Notes under the pieces: generated by a model
Told to the model about the DNA's origin: nothing
Seen by the model: only the letters and a program-made list of their open reading frames with translations
Database searches by the model: none
Made by a program: the position numbers and the translations under genes
NCBI RefSeq assembly: GCF_000732725.1
Contig: NZ_JPNB01000003.1
Span: forward strand, 62,001 to 126,000
Origin: Kineothrix alysoides
Lineage (GTDB): Bacteria; Bacillota; Clostridia; Lachnospirales; Lachnospiraceae
Length of the DNA stretch: 64,000 nt
Direction of reading: 5' to 3'
Part shown: piece after piece, positions 53,070-62,808 of the stretch
Numbering within the stretch: the first letter of the stretch is position 1
Layout: each line of letters begins with the position of its first letter

Positions 53070-56000
53070 TTAACGGCCGATTCCCCGTATCCCATCGGCA
53101 TTGAAATAATACTCCACGCTGTCAACGGTCTGCGTTCCGGTGAGTGGCTTTCCGTCTTTGTAATACAACCACTGTCCGGCATCGTTCAATGCCCAGCCCT
53201 GAGCGGTGGAAGGATCGATGGTCAGCTTGATGTAGCGATGCAGCATAATCGAAACCTCGGCACGTGTGGCATGATCTTTGGGATTAAACTTATTTCCGTT
53301 GCCGCTCATCATGATACCTGCCTGCTGCATAGCCGTTACCGCGGTTTTGTACATGCTTCCGATACTGGAAGCATCCGCATAATTGACCGCATCACGGGTC
53401 ACAGGAAGGGTATAGCCGGTGGCTTTGGCGTAGTTTTGCAGAATCAGGGATATTTCCTCACGGGTAATTGCTCTGTCAGGTGCGAACTGCTGATTACCGA
53501 TACCCTGAATGATACCGTTCTTGTATGCCCATTCGATATAAGGGTGAAAATCACTGTCTGCCTTCACATCCGTGAAAGTATTCGTGGCGTAAAGCTTTGT
53601 ATCTACGCCAGCCAATCTGCCCAGAGCTGTTACAAGCATTCCGCGTGTCATGGCGGTATCCGGGAAAAAGGTCATATCAAAGGTGCCGGTAATAAGCCCT
53701 CTTCCTGCCACATAGTCAATAGAATCCTTCGCCCAATGACTGCCGGTATCGACAAACTTCTGTAACGGAGCCGTGTAGCCAACACCATAAACTGAGAGGT
53801 GTCCGGTTGGAATAAGTACCGCTCCTGCGTTAGCATCATAGGCTGACCCCTCAATCCGGGTGACTTTCCCCGTTGCATCCATATATACGCCATAGAGGCA
53901 GCCCACAGCTTCATTTTTACCAGGCTTATAAGGGATGGCAATCGTTACGATTCCGCCGTTAAAAGTTGAAATTGCGGTTGCCTTGCCATCCTTGGGGTAG
54001 CTGACCGTGATGTCGTACAGAGGTCGTGTACCTGCCATGGCCTTTGAGGAAGAGGAAAACTTCGTCTTGGGGGCAATCGTAATGCTGATGCTGCCATTAC
54101 TCTGTTTCATGACTTCCGTCAGCGCCTTTTGGTCAAGATTCATCCTTATGAAAGAACCATTAATCTCAAAGCTGCTTACACCGGCGCTCACAAGACTGTT
54201 CAGGGAGCTGCTGGTCAGCATGACTGACAACGCGGTTGCTCCCCTGGGTATTGTTACATTGAGTTCCACAGAGATACCATTTGCTGCTTTTCCCTGCCTT
54301 TTCGCTTCTTCCTGTGCCTTGGCAATGGCATCCGTAACGGATTTATCCGGAATGGCCGCACTGGCTGTACCGCTTACTCCGGCTGTTGTCACTACGGAAG
54401 CCGAGGCTGTAACAGGCTGGTTAGGTTTCTTCCCTGATGATGTGACGGTGTTTTTGGTGGCACTGCCATCAGAAGAGGAATTGCCGCCGGAAGATGGGCT
54501 GTTGCCGGAAGAAGAATCGTCACCGCTGCTGCCTTCATTCCCGGATTGCTTTGTAAAGGTCACCGAAAGCACCTCGCTGTCCGCCATACCCGTTTTCACC
54601 GCAATCGCCTTTACAGTCATTGTTTGAACGAGGCGGAAAGATGCCGTGTAAAGAGTGCTGCCTATTGTCGGCATGCTGCCGTCCGTGGTGTAATAAATCT
54701 CCGCATCCTCCGTTTGGCTGAAAAGTGTTATGCTTTGGCTGCCGGCAAATGTGCCGCCGTTTGGCGATGCCGCAGGCGTTTTCACTCTGAATACAGGCAA
54801 AGCGGCACTATTGCTGACAGCGGCGCTGGCATTATAGCCCGGTCTTGCCGCCATGCGCTTGTAGCCGGTGACGGTTTCTCCGGGCATACAGCCTGTTTTG
54901 GTATACGTACTGCTCCAACTCGTACCGTCAAAGCTGTATTCTGCTCCGGCCGTCTCGGGAATGGTCACTGTGTAACTCGTATCGTTTATGCCCTCATAAA
55001 TCAATGTAAATATATCCGGTGCTGTCTGATTCTTATTTGCAGTGTTGATGCTCAGGCTGTTGGTTGAAGATACGCTATGGGTATCCGTTTCTGCAAGACG
55101 AATGGACAGGGTCACATTTTCCGAATGATTTGAGGTATAGGTACGTGCACTGCTGAAACTGCTGCCGTTAAAGCTGTATTCTGCGCCCGGGACTTCCGTA
55201 ATCGTAATGGTTTTAGGGAAGTCGCCTTCGCTGACAACATAGTTAAGCGCCGGGACAGGGCGGTCGTTCAGCCTGGCAAAGCTGATCAAGCCTGTATCGC
55301 CCGCCTCGCCCGCCTTTTGGATTGCCGTTTCCCTGACACGGACATAGAAGGTATGGCTGGAAAGAGGTGCAATACCGGTAAACACATTGTTGTCCTGCCA
55401 TATGCCGCTGTCCAATTTATATTCCGCACCGGTAATGGCGTTTATCGTATAGGTAAAGGTACTGCCGTTACCGGTATAACTGCCTGTCACAACAGGCGCT
55501 GTACTGCCGTCCGCCTTTTCTACAACTGCGGTAGCGGCAGAGGTTATATTTCCTTCACAGTTGGCAGACGTCACCGCGACGGTAATGGTTTTGCCTATGT
55601 CGCCGGAGGAAAGGATATAGCTCTCGCTGTTCGCTCCGGCAATCGCGCCCCCGTTTCTCTTCCACTGATAGGACAGCTCGCCCAAATCAGGAATTGCCGG
55701 GGTTGTATTCAGCCCTGTTGTGCCCGCAAGCAGCAGTGCACCGTATTTAGGGGTTCCACCGACGGTCACCGTTCCTGACAATGTTGCTTTGTGTGTTTTT
55801 ACAATGAACGGCAGACTGGCAGGCGACGGTTCTTTGGTCGTGGTACCCTTGAGTCGCATGTAAAAGGTATATTCCGTATCTGGATCGAGGCTGTCAAACG
55901 TATTGCTGGTTTGCCAGGTGCCGCCGTCCTCCAAATATTCCATGCCTAATACGGGATTTAATGTGATTGTATCTGCCGTTTTGTTATAAAGAGCCGGCGC

Positions 56001-59000
56001 GGCCGGAGCCGCTTGCTGTTGCTTTGCTACCGGGCCTGATCCTGTGGAGGTTATAGTTCCTTCACAGTTTGCAGTTGTCACGGCTACCGTAATCGTTTCT
56101 CCGATATCGGCAGCATCCAGCGTATAGAGCGCATTATTTGCGCCTGTGATATCCGTACCGCTGCGTTTCCATTGATAAGAAAGTACACCCAGATTTGAAG
56201 CTCCTATTTCCGGCACAGATGTCAAAGCAGACGTATTCACAGAAAGTTCTTCACCGTATTTCGGTGTCCCGGCGATTGTTACCGTTCCGGATAAAGCGGC
56301 TTTATTTGTGATGACTGTCAGCCCTTCGCTGATTGGAGATTCCGCATGGGTTACTGTTTCCGGATACTGCGCATAGAACGTGTAGCTCGTGTTAGGCGAA
56401 AGACCTGTAAAAGAAGGACTGTTCTGCCAAGTTCCCTCTGTACCCAGGCGATATCTGGCATCCGTACCCCCACTCGTCATAGTTTGCAAGGTTACGCTGG
56501 ATACCGTTTTCTCCACCAGTATCGGTTTACCCGGAACTGGTGAAAGGTATTTTACCGTAATAAGCTGATTAACTGTTTTGCCATTTACCGTGATGGTAAC
56601 GGTGGAAGTACCCCCGGAAAGAGTATCTCCGTTTGCCGGATTAGTGATGATTCCCTTTGCCCCGAAATCAGCGAGGGCTACATCCTCCGTGTTGCCGTCA
56701 CTTTTCATCAAAGTTACCACGAGGCCATTGAGATTAAGAATATCCCCTTCCTTGTAGGTGAGTATGGCGGGAGAAGTCTTGATTGCTATAGAACTCACCG
56801 GTGACGGATTGACAGTCAGCGTAAAGTTCAGGGTCCCTTTCTTACCGGAAGGATGAGAAGCCTCCAATGTAACAGGATAGGTTCCTACAGTAAGCCCTTC
56901 GGCTATGTCCAGTTTTTTCGTCGTATCATTCCATGTTATTTTGGCATTACCTGCCTTGACAGGCACACCGATAGGCTCAGTGCCCGTAATAGTATACATA
57001 CCGGTTGAGGTAGCAGCGTACCCTTCTTCTAAAGTCATGCTGGTGGGCCCGGTAATCGTCGGCACCGTCGCTTCACTCAAGACTGTTATTTTTGCCCTAT
57101 CGGAATATGCCCAGATGCTGCCTCCCTTAATGCTGACCTTGCAGAAATAGTAATGGTCCCCTGCTGCCAGAGACGCCGGAAGCGTAAAGCTGGCGTTGGT
57201 CTCACCGCTAAGCACATCCGGGCTGCCATATCCGTCATTAACCGTATGGTACCACTGATAGCTGAGAGTTTCTTCCGGAGCGGACACAGCTGCCACCGAT
57301 AAGGAGCCGCTGACATAGCCGGCTGCCAGTGTGGTCGCCTTCGGCTGCTTCGCAAAAGCAATACCGTTTCTGAGAACCGGCTGGTAAGCTGCCTTATTGC
57401 CTGCCTCATCCTGAACTACCACATTAAAGTAATAAGTGGTACCGGCGCCCGGCCATGTCGCAGAATAGCTGTCGGTATCTGATGTTCCTCCGTAATTTTG
57501 CAGCGTTCCATTGTTCTCACAGTCCTGTACCGCACTAATATCGTTTGCTGTGGAGCGGTAAACGTAATATTTCAGGCCTGTTTGGCTCGATACACTATCC
57601 GTTGCTTTCGTCCAGCTCACCAGTATCCTTTCAGGAGAGAAAAAGTTTGACGCAACTTGAAGCGTCCCCACTGCTCCCGGAACAGGAGCAGTTGTATCCG
57701 CTACTGCGGACACGTTCACCCTTGCCGCATTGGAACGGGCCGAGGATGTTCCTGCTCTGACCTCACAGAAATAGTAATAGGTTCCCGCCGAAAGAGTTAC
57801 CGGTATGGTAAAGCTGCTGCTATTTGCTCCTGAAATTGCTGTACCGCCGGAATTAGAATCCGTTGTGTTTTGATACCACTGATAGCTTAAGGATCCGGAC
57901 GGCGTTACTTCAGCCACTACCGAAAGCATACCGGAAATGCTGCCCGCGATGGCATTGGTAATAGAAGCAGGATGTTCTGTGATGCTGATAATTGCTGAAG
58001 GTGCCGCCGCGCCAAATACTTGCAGCGAAGGCAGACTCCCTTCCGAAATATTCCATATGGCGGCATCCCAATTCAGAACAGCACTTCCCCATGTTGCCGC
58101 CGTAAGCCACTCTGCACCGGACTTAGGTACTCCGTCCTTATCGTCGGCGCTTCCGCCCGCAACGGCCGAACCATTTACCAGCATAGTGCTGGAAGCATAA
58201 TTATTGGCTGATACTGCCGCACTGTTTTTTTCACCGAATATCCTGCCGGAATTGGCCCCTGAGCCCATGATAGTACCATTCAGTGCCGCACAGCCGCGAA
58301 TGCCGGCACTGCTGCCCATGTTTCCCGCAATCCCGCCGGCTCTATTGCTGCCAGATGCTACCGCAGTAATATTCCCTGTGGCATAACAATTTTCTACGGA
58401 AGTATTCAGTGCTCCGGCAATACCACCGATATACGATTGACCGGAAACATTTACGGTACTGACGCAATTTTTAACAGTCCCGCCTGACGCATAACCGGTA
58501 ATCCCACCTATTCTGAGTCCTCCACTGACAGAAATCATACCGCTGACATAACAGTTCCCGATGGTGCCGCTTGCCAGATTAGCCACAATTCCGCCGGTAA
58601 TATGATTCTCACTAAGCTGGATGGATATTTCCTCAAGCCGTAAATTTTTAACTGTACCATTTACAACAGAACTAAACAAGCCGCAGGAGTATCCGGATTC
58701 TGCCCCCGAAATTTCCAACCCCCTAATCGTTTTTCCATTGCCGTCAAAAGTACCGCTGAAGGAAGGATTATTGCCTATAGCCACCCATCCGTTTCCGCTT
58801 TGATAAGCTGACAGATCGATATCATTGGTTAGCTTGATACTTTTACCTGAAAAGTTATCTACTCCTGATGAGTCCGCATTTGTTAACAGCAGTGCCAGCC
58901 CTGCAAGCTGGTCAGCAGTGCTGATTTCAAATGTTGAGGCACTTGTATTATACCAGCTCGTATCCGGCGTTCCCGCCGCCATAATCCCTCGCAGCATCAT

Positions 59001-59933
59001 TGGCGCTGTAACCGGAAGAGATTGCACCTCGGACAGCATGCCTTTTTCATTTTCCACCGTAAGATATGCGGTGTACTGCTTTTGGGCATCCAATTCTCCG
59101 GTAACAGAGACCGTGATTGCTGATTCTGCGAGGATAGCACCGTTTTCCTTTACTGCTGCCTCATCAGGGGCTTTCACGGTCTGTGCATCAGGTGCATCTG
59201 CTTGTTCCTCGTCGATCAGACAATAATAGGTCCCGTCCTGATCGGATTCGAAGATTAGCTCTGCGCCATCTGACGTAAGCTGCGCCGCAAGCAAAGAAAC
59301 CACAGGCGTAGCTTGTTCGCCCATGTCTGTGGTGAAATTCTCGGATACGATGTTGTCTTCCGGCCTGCCTTCTATTACCGCTATACCATACACGGTATAT
59401 GCCGTGTTACGCATAAGATTCCGGGTATCAATCACTGCCGGCAAGCCCGCAGTTATCTTCACTGATTCAGATACTTTCAGAGTATCCGCGTCCGGTTTAT
59501 TCTTTGCTGTTTCCTGTATGAGATAATATACTGTACCATCCTGATCGGAGGTAAACTCAATCGTTGTGCCGCTGTCTGTAATGGCACTTACACCAATCGT
59601 AAGTACAGGCGAAGCACTGCTGTCTGTACTTGCACTTTCACCAGCGGCAGGTGCCGGCTCCCCACTGCTGTCCGCGCTTGAGCTTCCATCAGCCGCAGGT
59701 GCCGGCTCCCCATTGCTGTCCGCGCTTGGGCTTTCACCAGACAAAGGTGTCAGCCCTCCGCCGCTGTCTGCACTTAGGCTTTCACCAACCGCTGATACCG
59801 GCCCTCCACCGCTGTCCGTGCCTGCGCTTTCCCCTTCCACCGCGAACACGTTCGCGGGAAGGGTATTCAATACCAGCAGAACGGCCATGCAAAGAAAAGC
59901 CACTTTTTTCACCTTTTTAATAACTCGATTCAT
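53070..59933 (-). CDS. Large SLH-domain surface protein with GLUG, Ig-like and cell-wall-binding repeats
   Basis: 2287 residues. Signal peptide 1-31 (cleavage after VFA). Residues 34-113 are five 16-residue acidic repeats. GLUG-type repeats follow at about 390-550 (GGIVANLASGTIGNCYVSG). Then come many Ig/Fn3-like modules with recurring phrases (LSGTVTIAGTPKYGEELSV; SYQWKRSG), and a chitobiase-C-terminal-like module near 1730 (IYYTTDGSMPTIGSTLY). Three SLH domains fill about 2060-2240 (HWAKDSIDYVAGRGLITGTF). One cell-wall-binding repeat ends the protein (WLYYKDGKPL, YYFNADGIRGIGR). It is exported and held on the wall, probably as an adhesin or matrix protein. AGGGGA precedes ATG 59933. Confidence 0.88.
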   Translation of the reverse strand: MNRVIKKVKKVAFLCMAVLLVLNTLPANVFAVEGESAGTDSGGGPVSAVGESLSADSGGGLTPLSGESPSADSNGEPAPAADGSSSADSSGEPAPAAGESASTDSSASPVLTIGVSAITDSGTTIEFTSDQDGTVYYLIQETAKNKPDADTLKVSESVKITAGLPAVIDTRNLMRNTAYTVYGIAVIEGRPEDNIVSENFTTDMGEQATPVVSLLAAQLTSDGAELIFESDQDGTYYCLIDEEQADAPDAQTVKAPDEAAVKENGAILAESAITVSVTGELDAQKQYTAYLTVENEKGMLSEVQSLPVTAPMMLRGIMAAGTPDTSWYNTSASTFEISTADQLAGLALLLTNADSSGVDNFSGKSIKLTNDIDLSAYQSGNGWVAIGNNPSFSGTFDGNGKTIRGLEISGAESGYSCGLFSSVVNGTVKNLRLEEISIQLSENHITGGIVANLASGTIGNCYVSGMISVSGGLRIGGITGYASGGTVKNCVSTVNVSGQSYIGGIAGALNTSVENCYATGNITAVASGSNRAGGIAGNMGSSAGIRGCAALNGTIMGSGANSGRIFGEKNSAAVSANNYASSTMLVNGSAVAGGSADDKDGVPKSGAEWLTAATWGSAVLNWDAAIWNISEGSLPSLQVFGAAAPSAIISITEHPASITNAIAGSISGMLSVVAEVTPSGSLSYQWYQNTTDSNSGGTAISGANSSSFTIPVTLSAGTYYYFCEVRAGTSSARSNAARVNVSAVADTTAPVPGAVGTLQVASNFFSPERILVSWTKATDSVSSQTGLKYYVYRSTANDISAVQDCENNGTLQNYGGTSDTDSYSATWPGAGTTYYFNVVVQDEAGNKAAYQPVLRNGIAFAKQPKATTLAAGYVSGSLSVAAVSAPEETLSYQWYHTVNDGYGSPDVLSGETNASFTLPASLAAGDHYYFCKVSIKGGSIWAYSDRAKITVLSEATVPTITGPTSMTLEEGYAATSTGMYTITGTEPIGVPVKAGNAKITWNDTTKKLDIAEGLTVGTYPVTLEASHPSGKKGTLNFTLTVNPSPVSSIAIKTSPAILTYKEGDILNLNGLVVTLMKSDGNTEDVALADFGAKGIITNPANGDTLSGGTSTVTITVNGKTVNQLITVKYLSPVPGKPILVEKTVSSVTLQTMTSGGTDARYRLGTEGTWQNSPSFTGLSPNTSYTFYAQYPETVTHAESPISEGLTVITNKAALSGTVTIAGTPKYGEELSVNTSALTSVPEIGASNLGVLSYQWKRSGTDITGANNALYTLDAADIGETITVAVTTANCEGTITSTGSGPVAKQQQAAPAAPALYNKTADTITLNPVLGMEYLEDGGTWQTSNTFDSLDPDTEYTFYMRLKGTTTKEPSPASLPFIVKTHKATLSGTVTVGGTPKYGALLLAGTTGLNTTPAIPDLGELSYQWKRNGGAIAGANSESYILSSGDIGKTITVAVTSANCEGNITSAATAVVEKADGSTAPVVTGSYTGNGSTFTYTINAITGAEYKLDSGIWQDNNVFTGIAPLSSHTFYVRVRETAIQKAGEAGDTGLISFARLNDRPVPALNYVVSEGDFPKTITITEVPGAEYSFNGSSFSSARTYTSNHSENVTLSIRLAETDTHSVSSTNSLSINTANKNQTAPDIFTLIYEGINDTSYTVTIPETAGAEYSFDGTSWSSTYTKTGCMPGETVTGYKRMAARPGYNASAAVSNSAALPVFRVKTPAASPNGGTFAGSQSITLFSQTEDAEIYYTTDGSMPTIGSTLYTASFRLVQTMTVKAIAVKTGMADSEVLSVTFTKQSGNEGSSGDDSSSGNSPSSGGNSSSDGSATKNTVTSSGKKPNQPVTASASVVTTAGVSGTASAAIPDKSVTDAIAKAQEEAKRQGKAANGISVELNVTIPRGATALSVMLTSSSLNSLVSAGVSSFEINGSFIRMNLDQKALTEVMKQSNGSISITIAPKTKFSSSSKAMAGTRPLYDITVSYPKDGKATAISTFNGGIVTIAIPYKPGKNEAVGCLYGVYMDATGKVTRIEGSAYDANAGAVLIPTGHLSVYGVGYTAPLQKFVDTGSHWAKDSIDYVAGRGLITGTFDMTFFPDTAMTRGMLVTALGRLAGVDTKLYATNTFTDVKADSDFHPYIEWAYKNGIIQGIGNQQFAPDRAITREEISLILQNYAKATGYTLPVTRDAVNYADASSIGSMYKTAVTAMQQAGIMMSGNGNKFNPKDHATRAEVSIMLHRYIKLTIDPSTAQGWALNDAGQWLYYKDGKPLTGTQTVDSVEYYFNADGIRGIGR
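59595..59834 (-). repeat. Five tandem 48-bp repeats in the surface protein gene
   Basis: The GCTGTCYG motif recurs at 59619, 59667, 59715, 59763 and 59811, giving an exact 48-bp period. The repeats encode 16-residue units of the type GESxSADSGGExxPxA right after the signal peptide. Confidence 0.85.
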
Positions 59934-59984
59934 TTCTTCATCCCCTCTGCTCCCTTCCTGCTCTGCAGGAAAAGACGTCTGCTT

Positions 59985-60509
59985 TTAATACCGCGACGGA
60001 TAATACCCATTGATGCAGATAATATAATTCATTGCCAGATACGGCTGAACATTTGCATGCGGTGCATTTTGTCCTTCATTTCCGGTCGGTGATAATGTTG
60101 TGTTTGCTCCTGCCTTATAAATATTTAATGCTTCGAACGAATTATCTGTCACTTTTGCCATAACGGTATTTGCTCCGGGAACGTTCGTTGATCCGTCTTC
60201 TGTACTTGCCGGGATTGGATGCGAATGTATCGGCAACTGATTCGTCGTAAGTGTAACCGTTTCTGCACCTCCCGTTTGCCCCGTGATATAACTAGATGTT
60301 CCGGCACTCTGTCCTGCCCCCACAATAACCCTTCCCGAAAGATTAGGGAGCATGAATGTAGTTCTGCCGTCACCGCCGTATTTGTTCCCGATAAGGGAAT
60401 AAAGCGCCTGATATTGATTAATGTTTAAAGTCTGCCCTTTGCAAAAAAGCCAGCCTACCGGTTCAAAATCTATCGGCCATGCTAAAATTGTTCCAATAAA
60501 TGCTTCCAT
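59985..60509 (-). CDS. Phage tail collar / microcystin-dependent-protein domain protein
   Basis: 174 residues from ATG 60509 (AAGGAG, 8-base gap; ATG 60515 is too close to it). The start MEAFIGTILAWPIDF, then FCKGQTLNINQYQALYSLIG, KYGGDGRTTFMLPNLSGRV and the end PYLAMNYIICINGYYPSR are the signature of tail-collar (MdpB-like) proteins. HSHP is present in the centre. Such domains cap phage tail fibres but also occur as stand-alone bacterial proteins. No other phage gene is nearby; it lies directly upstream of the surface protein gene (51-base gap), so a surface or extracellular role is more likely. Confidence 0.88.
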   Translation of the reverse strand: MEAFIGTILAWPIDFEPVGWLFCKGQTLNINQYQALYSLIGNKYGGDGRTTFMLPNLSGRVIVGAGQSAGTSSYITGQTGGAETVTLTTNQLPIHSHPIPASTEDGSTNVPGANTVMAKVTDNSFEALNIYKAGANTTLSPTGNEGQNAPHANVQPYLAMNYIICINGYYPSRY

Positions 60510-60597
60510 ATTCATTTCTCCTTTACATAGTTGAAATTTTCAGTTTCAGATTATCCAAATCGCTGAAAACCTGATTTGGACACACTCGTGAAACGGG

Positions 60598-60963
60598 TTA
60601 CCTCTTTTTCTTCCATGCCGTACTCCGGCTGTTCTTCCGGCGGCACATCAGGCTGCAACACAAGCTCTTGACCACCGCAAGATAACTGTTTTTTTCTACC
60701 GCGATATAACCGACGATCCATTCAAGGGGTCTGACCCGGCTTCCTCTCGGAAGGATAGGGATATTACTGCCGTTTTCCGTAATCAGAATATCGCCCTGCG
60801 CCGGTGCACGGGCAAAGCCCCCTATTTCTCCGATTACATTGAAGTTTTTATCCCGGTACTGTTCCGACATTTCTTTTCGGGTTACATATCGGATAACGCA
60901 TCCACTACGCGGCTCTACGAATATTCCGCTCCGTCCTGTTTGCGGAACTATCCGGTAAATCAT
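60598..60963 (-). CDS. Hypothetical protein (121 aa)
   Basis: ATG 60963 follows GGAGG with an 8-base gap. The product starts MIYRIVPQTGRSGIFVEPRS and has a beta-rich central part (NVIGEIGGFARAPAQGDILI) and a Cys-containing basic tail (SLCCSLMCRRKNSRSTAWKKKR). No signal peptide or membrane helix. It lies between a terminator at 61057-61089 and the tail-collar gene and is probably transcribed with the latter. I do not recognise the family. Confidence 0.6.
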   Translation of the reverse strand: MIYRIVPQTGRSGIFVEPRSGCVIRYVTRKEMSEQYRDKNFNVIGEIGGFARAPAQGDILITENGSNIPILPRGSRVRPLEWIVGYIAVEKNSYLAVVKSLCCSLMCRRKNSRSTAWKKKR

Positions 60964-61056
60964 TTCCTTCACCTCCGATCACAAGAATCAGTATACATTC
61001 TGATTTTGCTTCCTGCGGCCAATGGCGAACTTGACATCTCTAATGACGAAATTGGC

Positions 61057-61089
61057 AAAAAAAGCACCCTGCCGAAGAATCCGGCAGGG
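61057..61089 (-). terminator. Rho-independent terminator of the LytTR regulator gene
   Basis: CCCTGCCG / CGGCAGGG stem followed on the minus strand by GTGCTTTTTTTGCC. It separates the regulator at 61153 from the downstream surface genes. Confidence 0.88.
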
Positions 61090-61152
61090 TTTACTGGTAT
61101 GGTATATTTTAAATTTGCCATGCAATGAGCAATCATTTCGTTTTATGCCCAT

Positions 61153-61878
61153 TTACAGCCGCTCTTCCTCCATACGGGAAAACAGGTATGCATAATACTG
61201 CTCTTTTACGTTCTTACAATATTTCCGTGAAATGCTGATCATCACCGGCCCCGTCCGCATATAATTCTCTTTCATTTCCGTTACCTGAAGCAGATTGATC
61301 AGAAAGCTTTGGTGACAGCGGATAAAGAATTGCCCCGGCAGTTCGTTCAGTATTGTCTCCAGCTTGCCATAACACTGCAGGGTATTTCCTGCGGAGAAAT
61401 GAAATAAAAGAAGCTTGTCCCTACTTTCAATATAAAGAATATCGCGACAGTCCACATTATGTACAGAGCCCTTGTATCGAATGCTGATTTTGTACCCGCT
61501 TTCTTTCCGGATTTCACCGAGTGCACGATCTAATACTGTATACAAACGTCCCTGATCGAAAGGCTTTTCCAGATAATTGTAGGCGAATACCTCATATGCC
61601 TGCGAGTAATGTTCCCTGCTGGAGGAAAGAAATATAATCTTGAGGTTCTCCTTTTTGCTGCGTATCTCCTGCGCTGTCTTAATCCCATCCATTTCAGGCA
61701 TGTAAATATCCAGAAATAAAATATCTGCTGAAAAGCTATCCTCCTTTAACTCATCCACCAGCGTTTTTCCACTGGTAAAGGAAGTGATTTCAAATAAAGG
61801 ATCATAGGCATAGAGAGCTCTTGACAATCGCACGATATCTTCCGCCCTATCATCACAAATCGCTATTTGAACCGCCAT
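61153..61878 (-). CDS. LytTR-family response regulator (orphan)
   Basis: 241 residues. Receiver with Asp9-Asp10 (ICDDRAED), phosphoacceptor Asp57 in LFLDIYM, Ser in FLSSSRE and Lys in YLEKPFDQG. LytTR domain about 130-241 (YIESRDKLLLFHF, FFIRCHQSFLINLLQV). An extended -10 TATAAT lies about 45 bases upstream of the ATG. No kinase gene is adjacent, so its partner is elsewhere. It faces the surface-protein genes but is separated from them by a terminator; control of those genes in trans is possible. Confidence 0.9.
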   Translation of the reverse strand: MAVQIAICDDRAEDIVRLSRALYAYDPLFEITSFTSGKTLVDELKEDSFSADILFLDIYMPEMDGIKTAQEIRSKKENLKIIFLSSSREHYSQAYEVFAYNYLEKPFDQGRLYTVLDRALGEIRKESGYKISIRYKGSVHNVDCRDILYIESRDKLLLFHFSAGNTLQCYGKLETILNELPGQFFIRCHQSFLINLLQVTEMKENYMRTGPVMISISRKYCKNVKEQYYAYLFSRMEEERL

Positions 61879-62035
61879 ACCTCCACCCCCCTAATACATA
61901 ACAATTGATATAATTATACCATATTCTTGAATGATTTCCAGATAATTCTTCCATGAAATTCTTCCTTGAGGTCCATTACTATCTGATAAAACAGGAGATT
62001 AAGCAGTTAAATATATTTAACGTAACAAATTTGAA

Positions 62036-62064
62036 TTGACAAATTAATCCAACAAAAGTATTAT
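62036..62064 (+). promoter_or_regulatory. Promoter of the TetR-hydrolase operon
   Basis: TTGACA, 17-bp spacer, TATTAT. The -10 lies inside the operator palindrome. Confidence 0.75.
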
Positions 62065-62087
62065 TGACTTAATATAAAGTCAATAAT
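62060..62087. promoter_or_regulatory. TetR operator palindrome
   Basis: Perfect 11-bp arms ATTATTGACTT / AAGTCAATAAT around AATATA, covering the -10 and start point and ending 16 bases before the ATG. Confidence 0.82.
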
Positions 62088-62103
62088 ATTGGGAGGAATT
62101 AAT

Positions 62104-62808
62104 ATGCCGCGCAATTCGGAAAAAAATGCCCTTGTGCGAGAGGCCAGAAGAAAACAAATACTTGACGCTGCTCTTACTGTCTACATCCGTTTCGGATACC
62201 ACGGAACAGATATGGATACTGTCGCCGAACAGGCACAGCTTGCAAAAGGTTTGCTTTATTATTACTACAAGACAAAAAAAGAACTGTTTGTAGAATTATA
62301 CACATGGATGTACGAAGAATCCTATTCGTTCTCTGCCGCCCTATTAGACAATGTTGAAAGGCGAAATTCAATTGAGCAGCTTATGTACTATACTTACGGC
62401 ATGTTCGGAGTAAACCGGTCCGACCTGCGATTTATGCAGTTTAGTATGCGTGTACCTTTTGATGCCTATGCCATATTCGGGCCTGAAAAGTGGGAAGAGG
62501 GCGCACAGAAATCGGATATGCACAGAAAGGCTCTGACAACTATAATAGAAAAAGGTATGGAACAGGGCTTAATTCCCAAAACAAATCCAGGCAGCGCTGC
62601 CAATAGTTTTTGGTCCGTTTTTGTTGCAAATGTCTTTGAGTATTCGAAATTGATGACCGGAAATGAAGTTCCACATAAAAGTGATATTCAAACTTTTAAA
62701 AATGTCATTCAGTTTTGCTTTCAAGGGCTGGGAGTAGAATATGCCATCTGGAACGCTTGTTTAGAAAAGGTGGTTGCCGAAAATAGTAAAAAGGAGGAAG
62801 CTTTATGA
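62104..62808 (+). CDS. TetR/AcrR-family regulator
   Basis: 234 residues from ATG 62104 (GGAGG, 7-base gap). The HTH reads TDMDTVAEQAQLAKGLLYYY followed by YKTKKELFVEL. The C-terminal half fits TetR ligand domains. It controls itself and the downstream alpha/beta hydrolase through the 28-bp palindrome at the promoter. The stop overlaps the hydrolase ATG (ATGA). The inducer may be the substrate or product of the hydrolase, which is inference. Confidence 0.88.
   Translation: MPRNSEKNALVREARRKQILDAALTVYIRFGYHGTDMDTVAEQAQLAKGLLYYYYKTKKELFVELYTWMYEESYSFSAALLDNVERRNSIEQLMYYTYGMFGVNRSDLRFMQFSMRVPFDAYAIFGPEKWEEGAQKSDMHRKALTTIIEKGMEQGLIPKTNPGSAANSFWSVFVANVFEYSKLMTGNEVPHKSDIQTFKNVIQFCFQGLGVEYAIWNACLEKVVAENSKKEEAL

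Noticed and set aside
54007-55778. Long plus-strand open frames opposite the surface protein gene
   Set aside because: They arise from the codon bias and repeats of the minus-strand gene and encode no recognisable protein.
59985-60509. Prophage remnant
   Set aside because: Only one phage-like domain; stand-alone collar-domain proteins are common in bacteria and no capsid, terminase or integrase gene is nearby.
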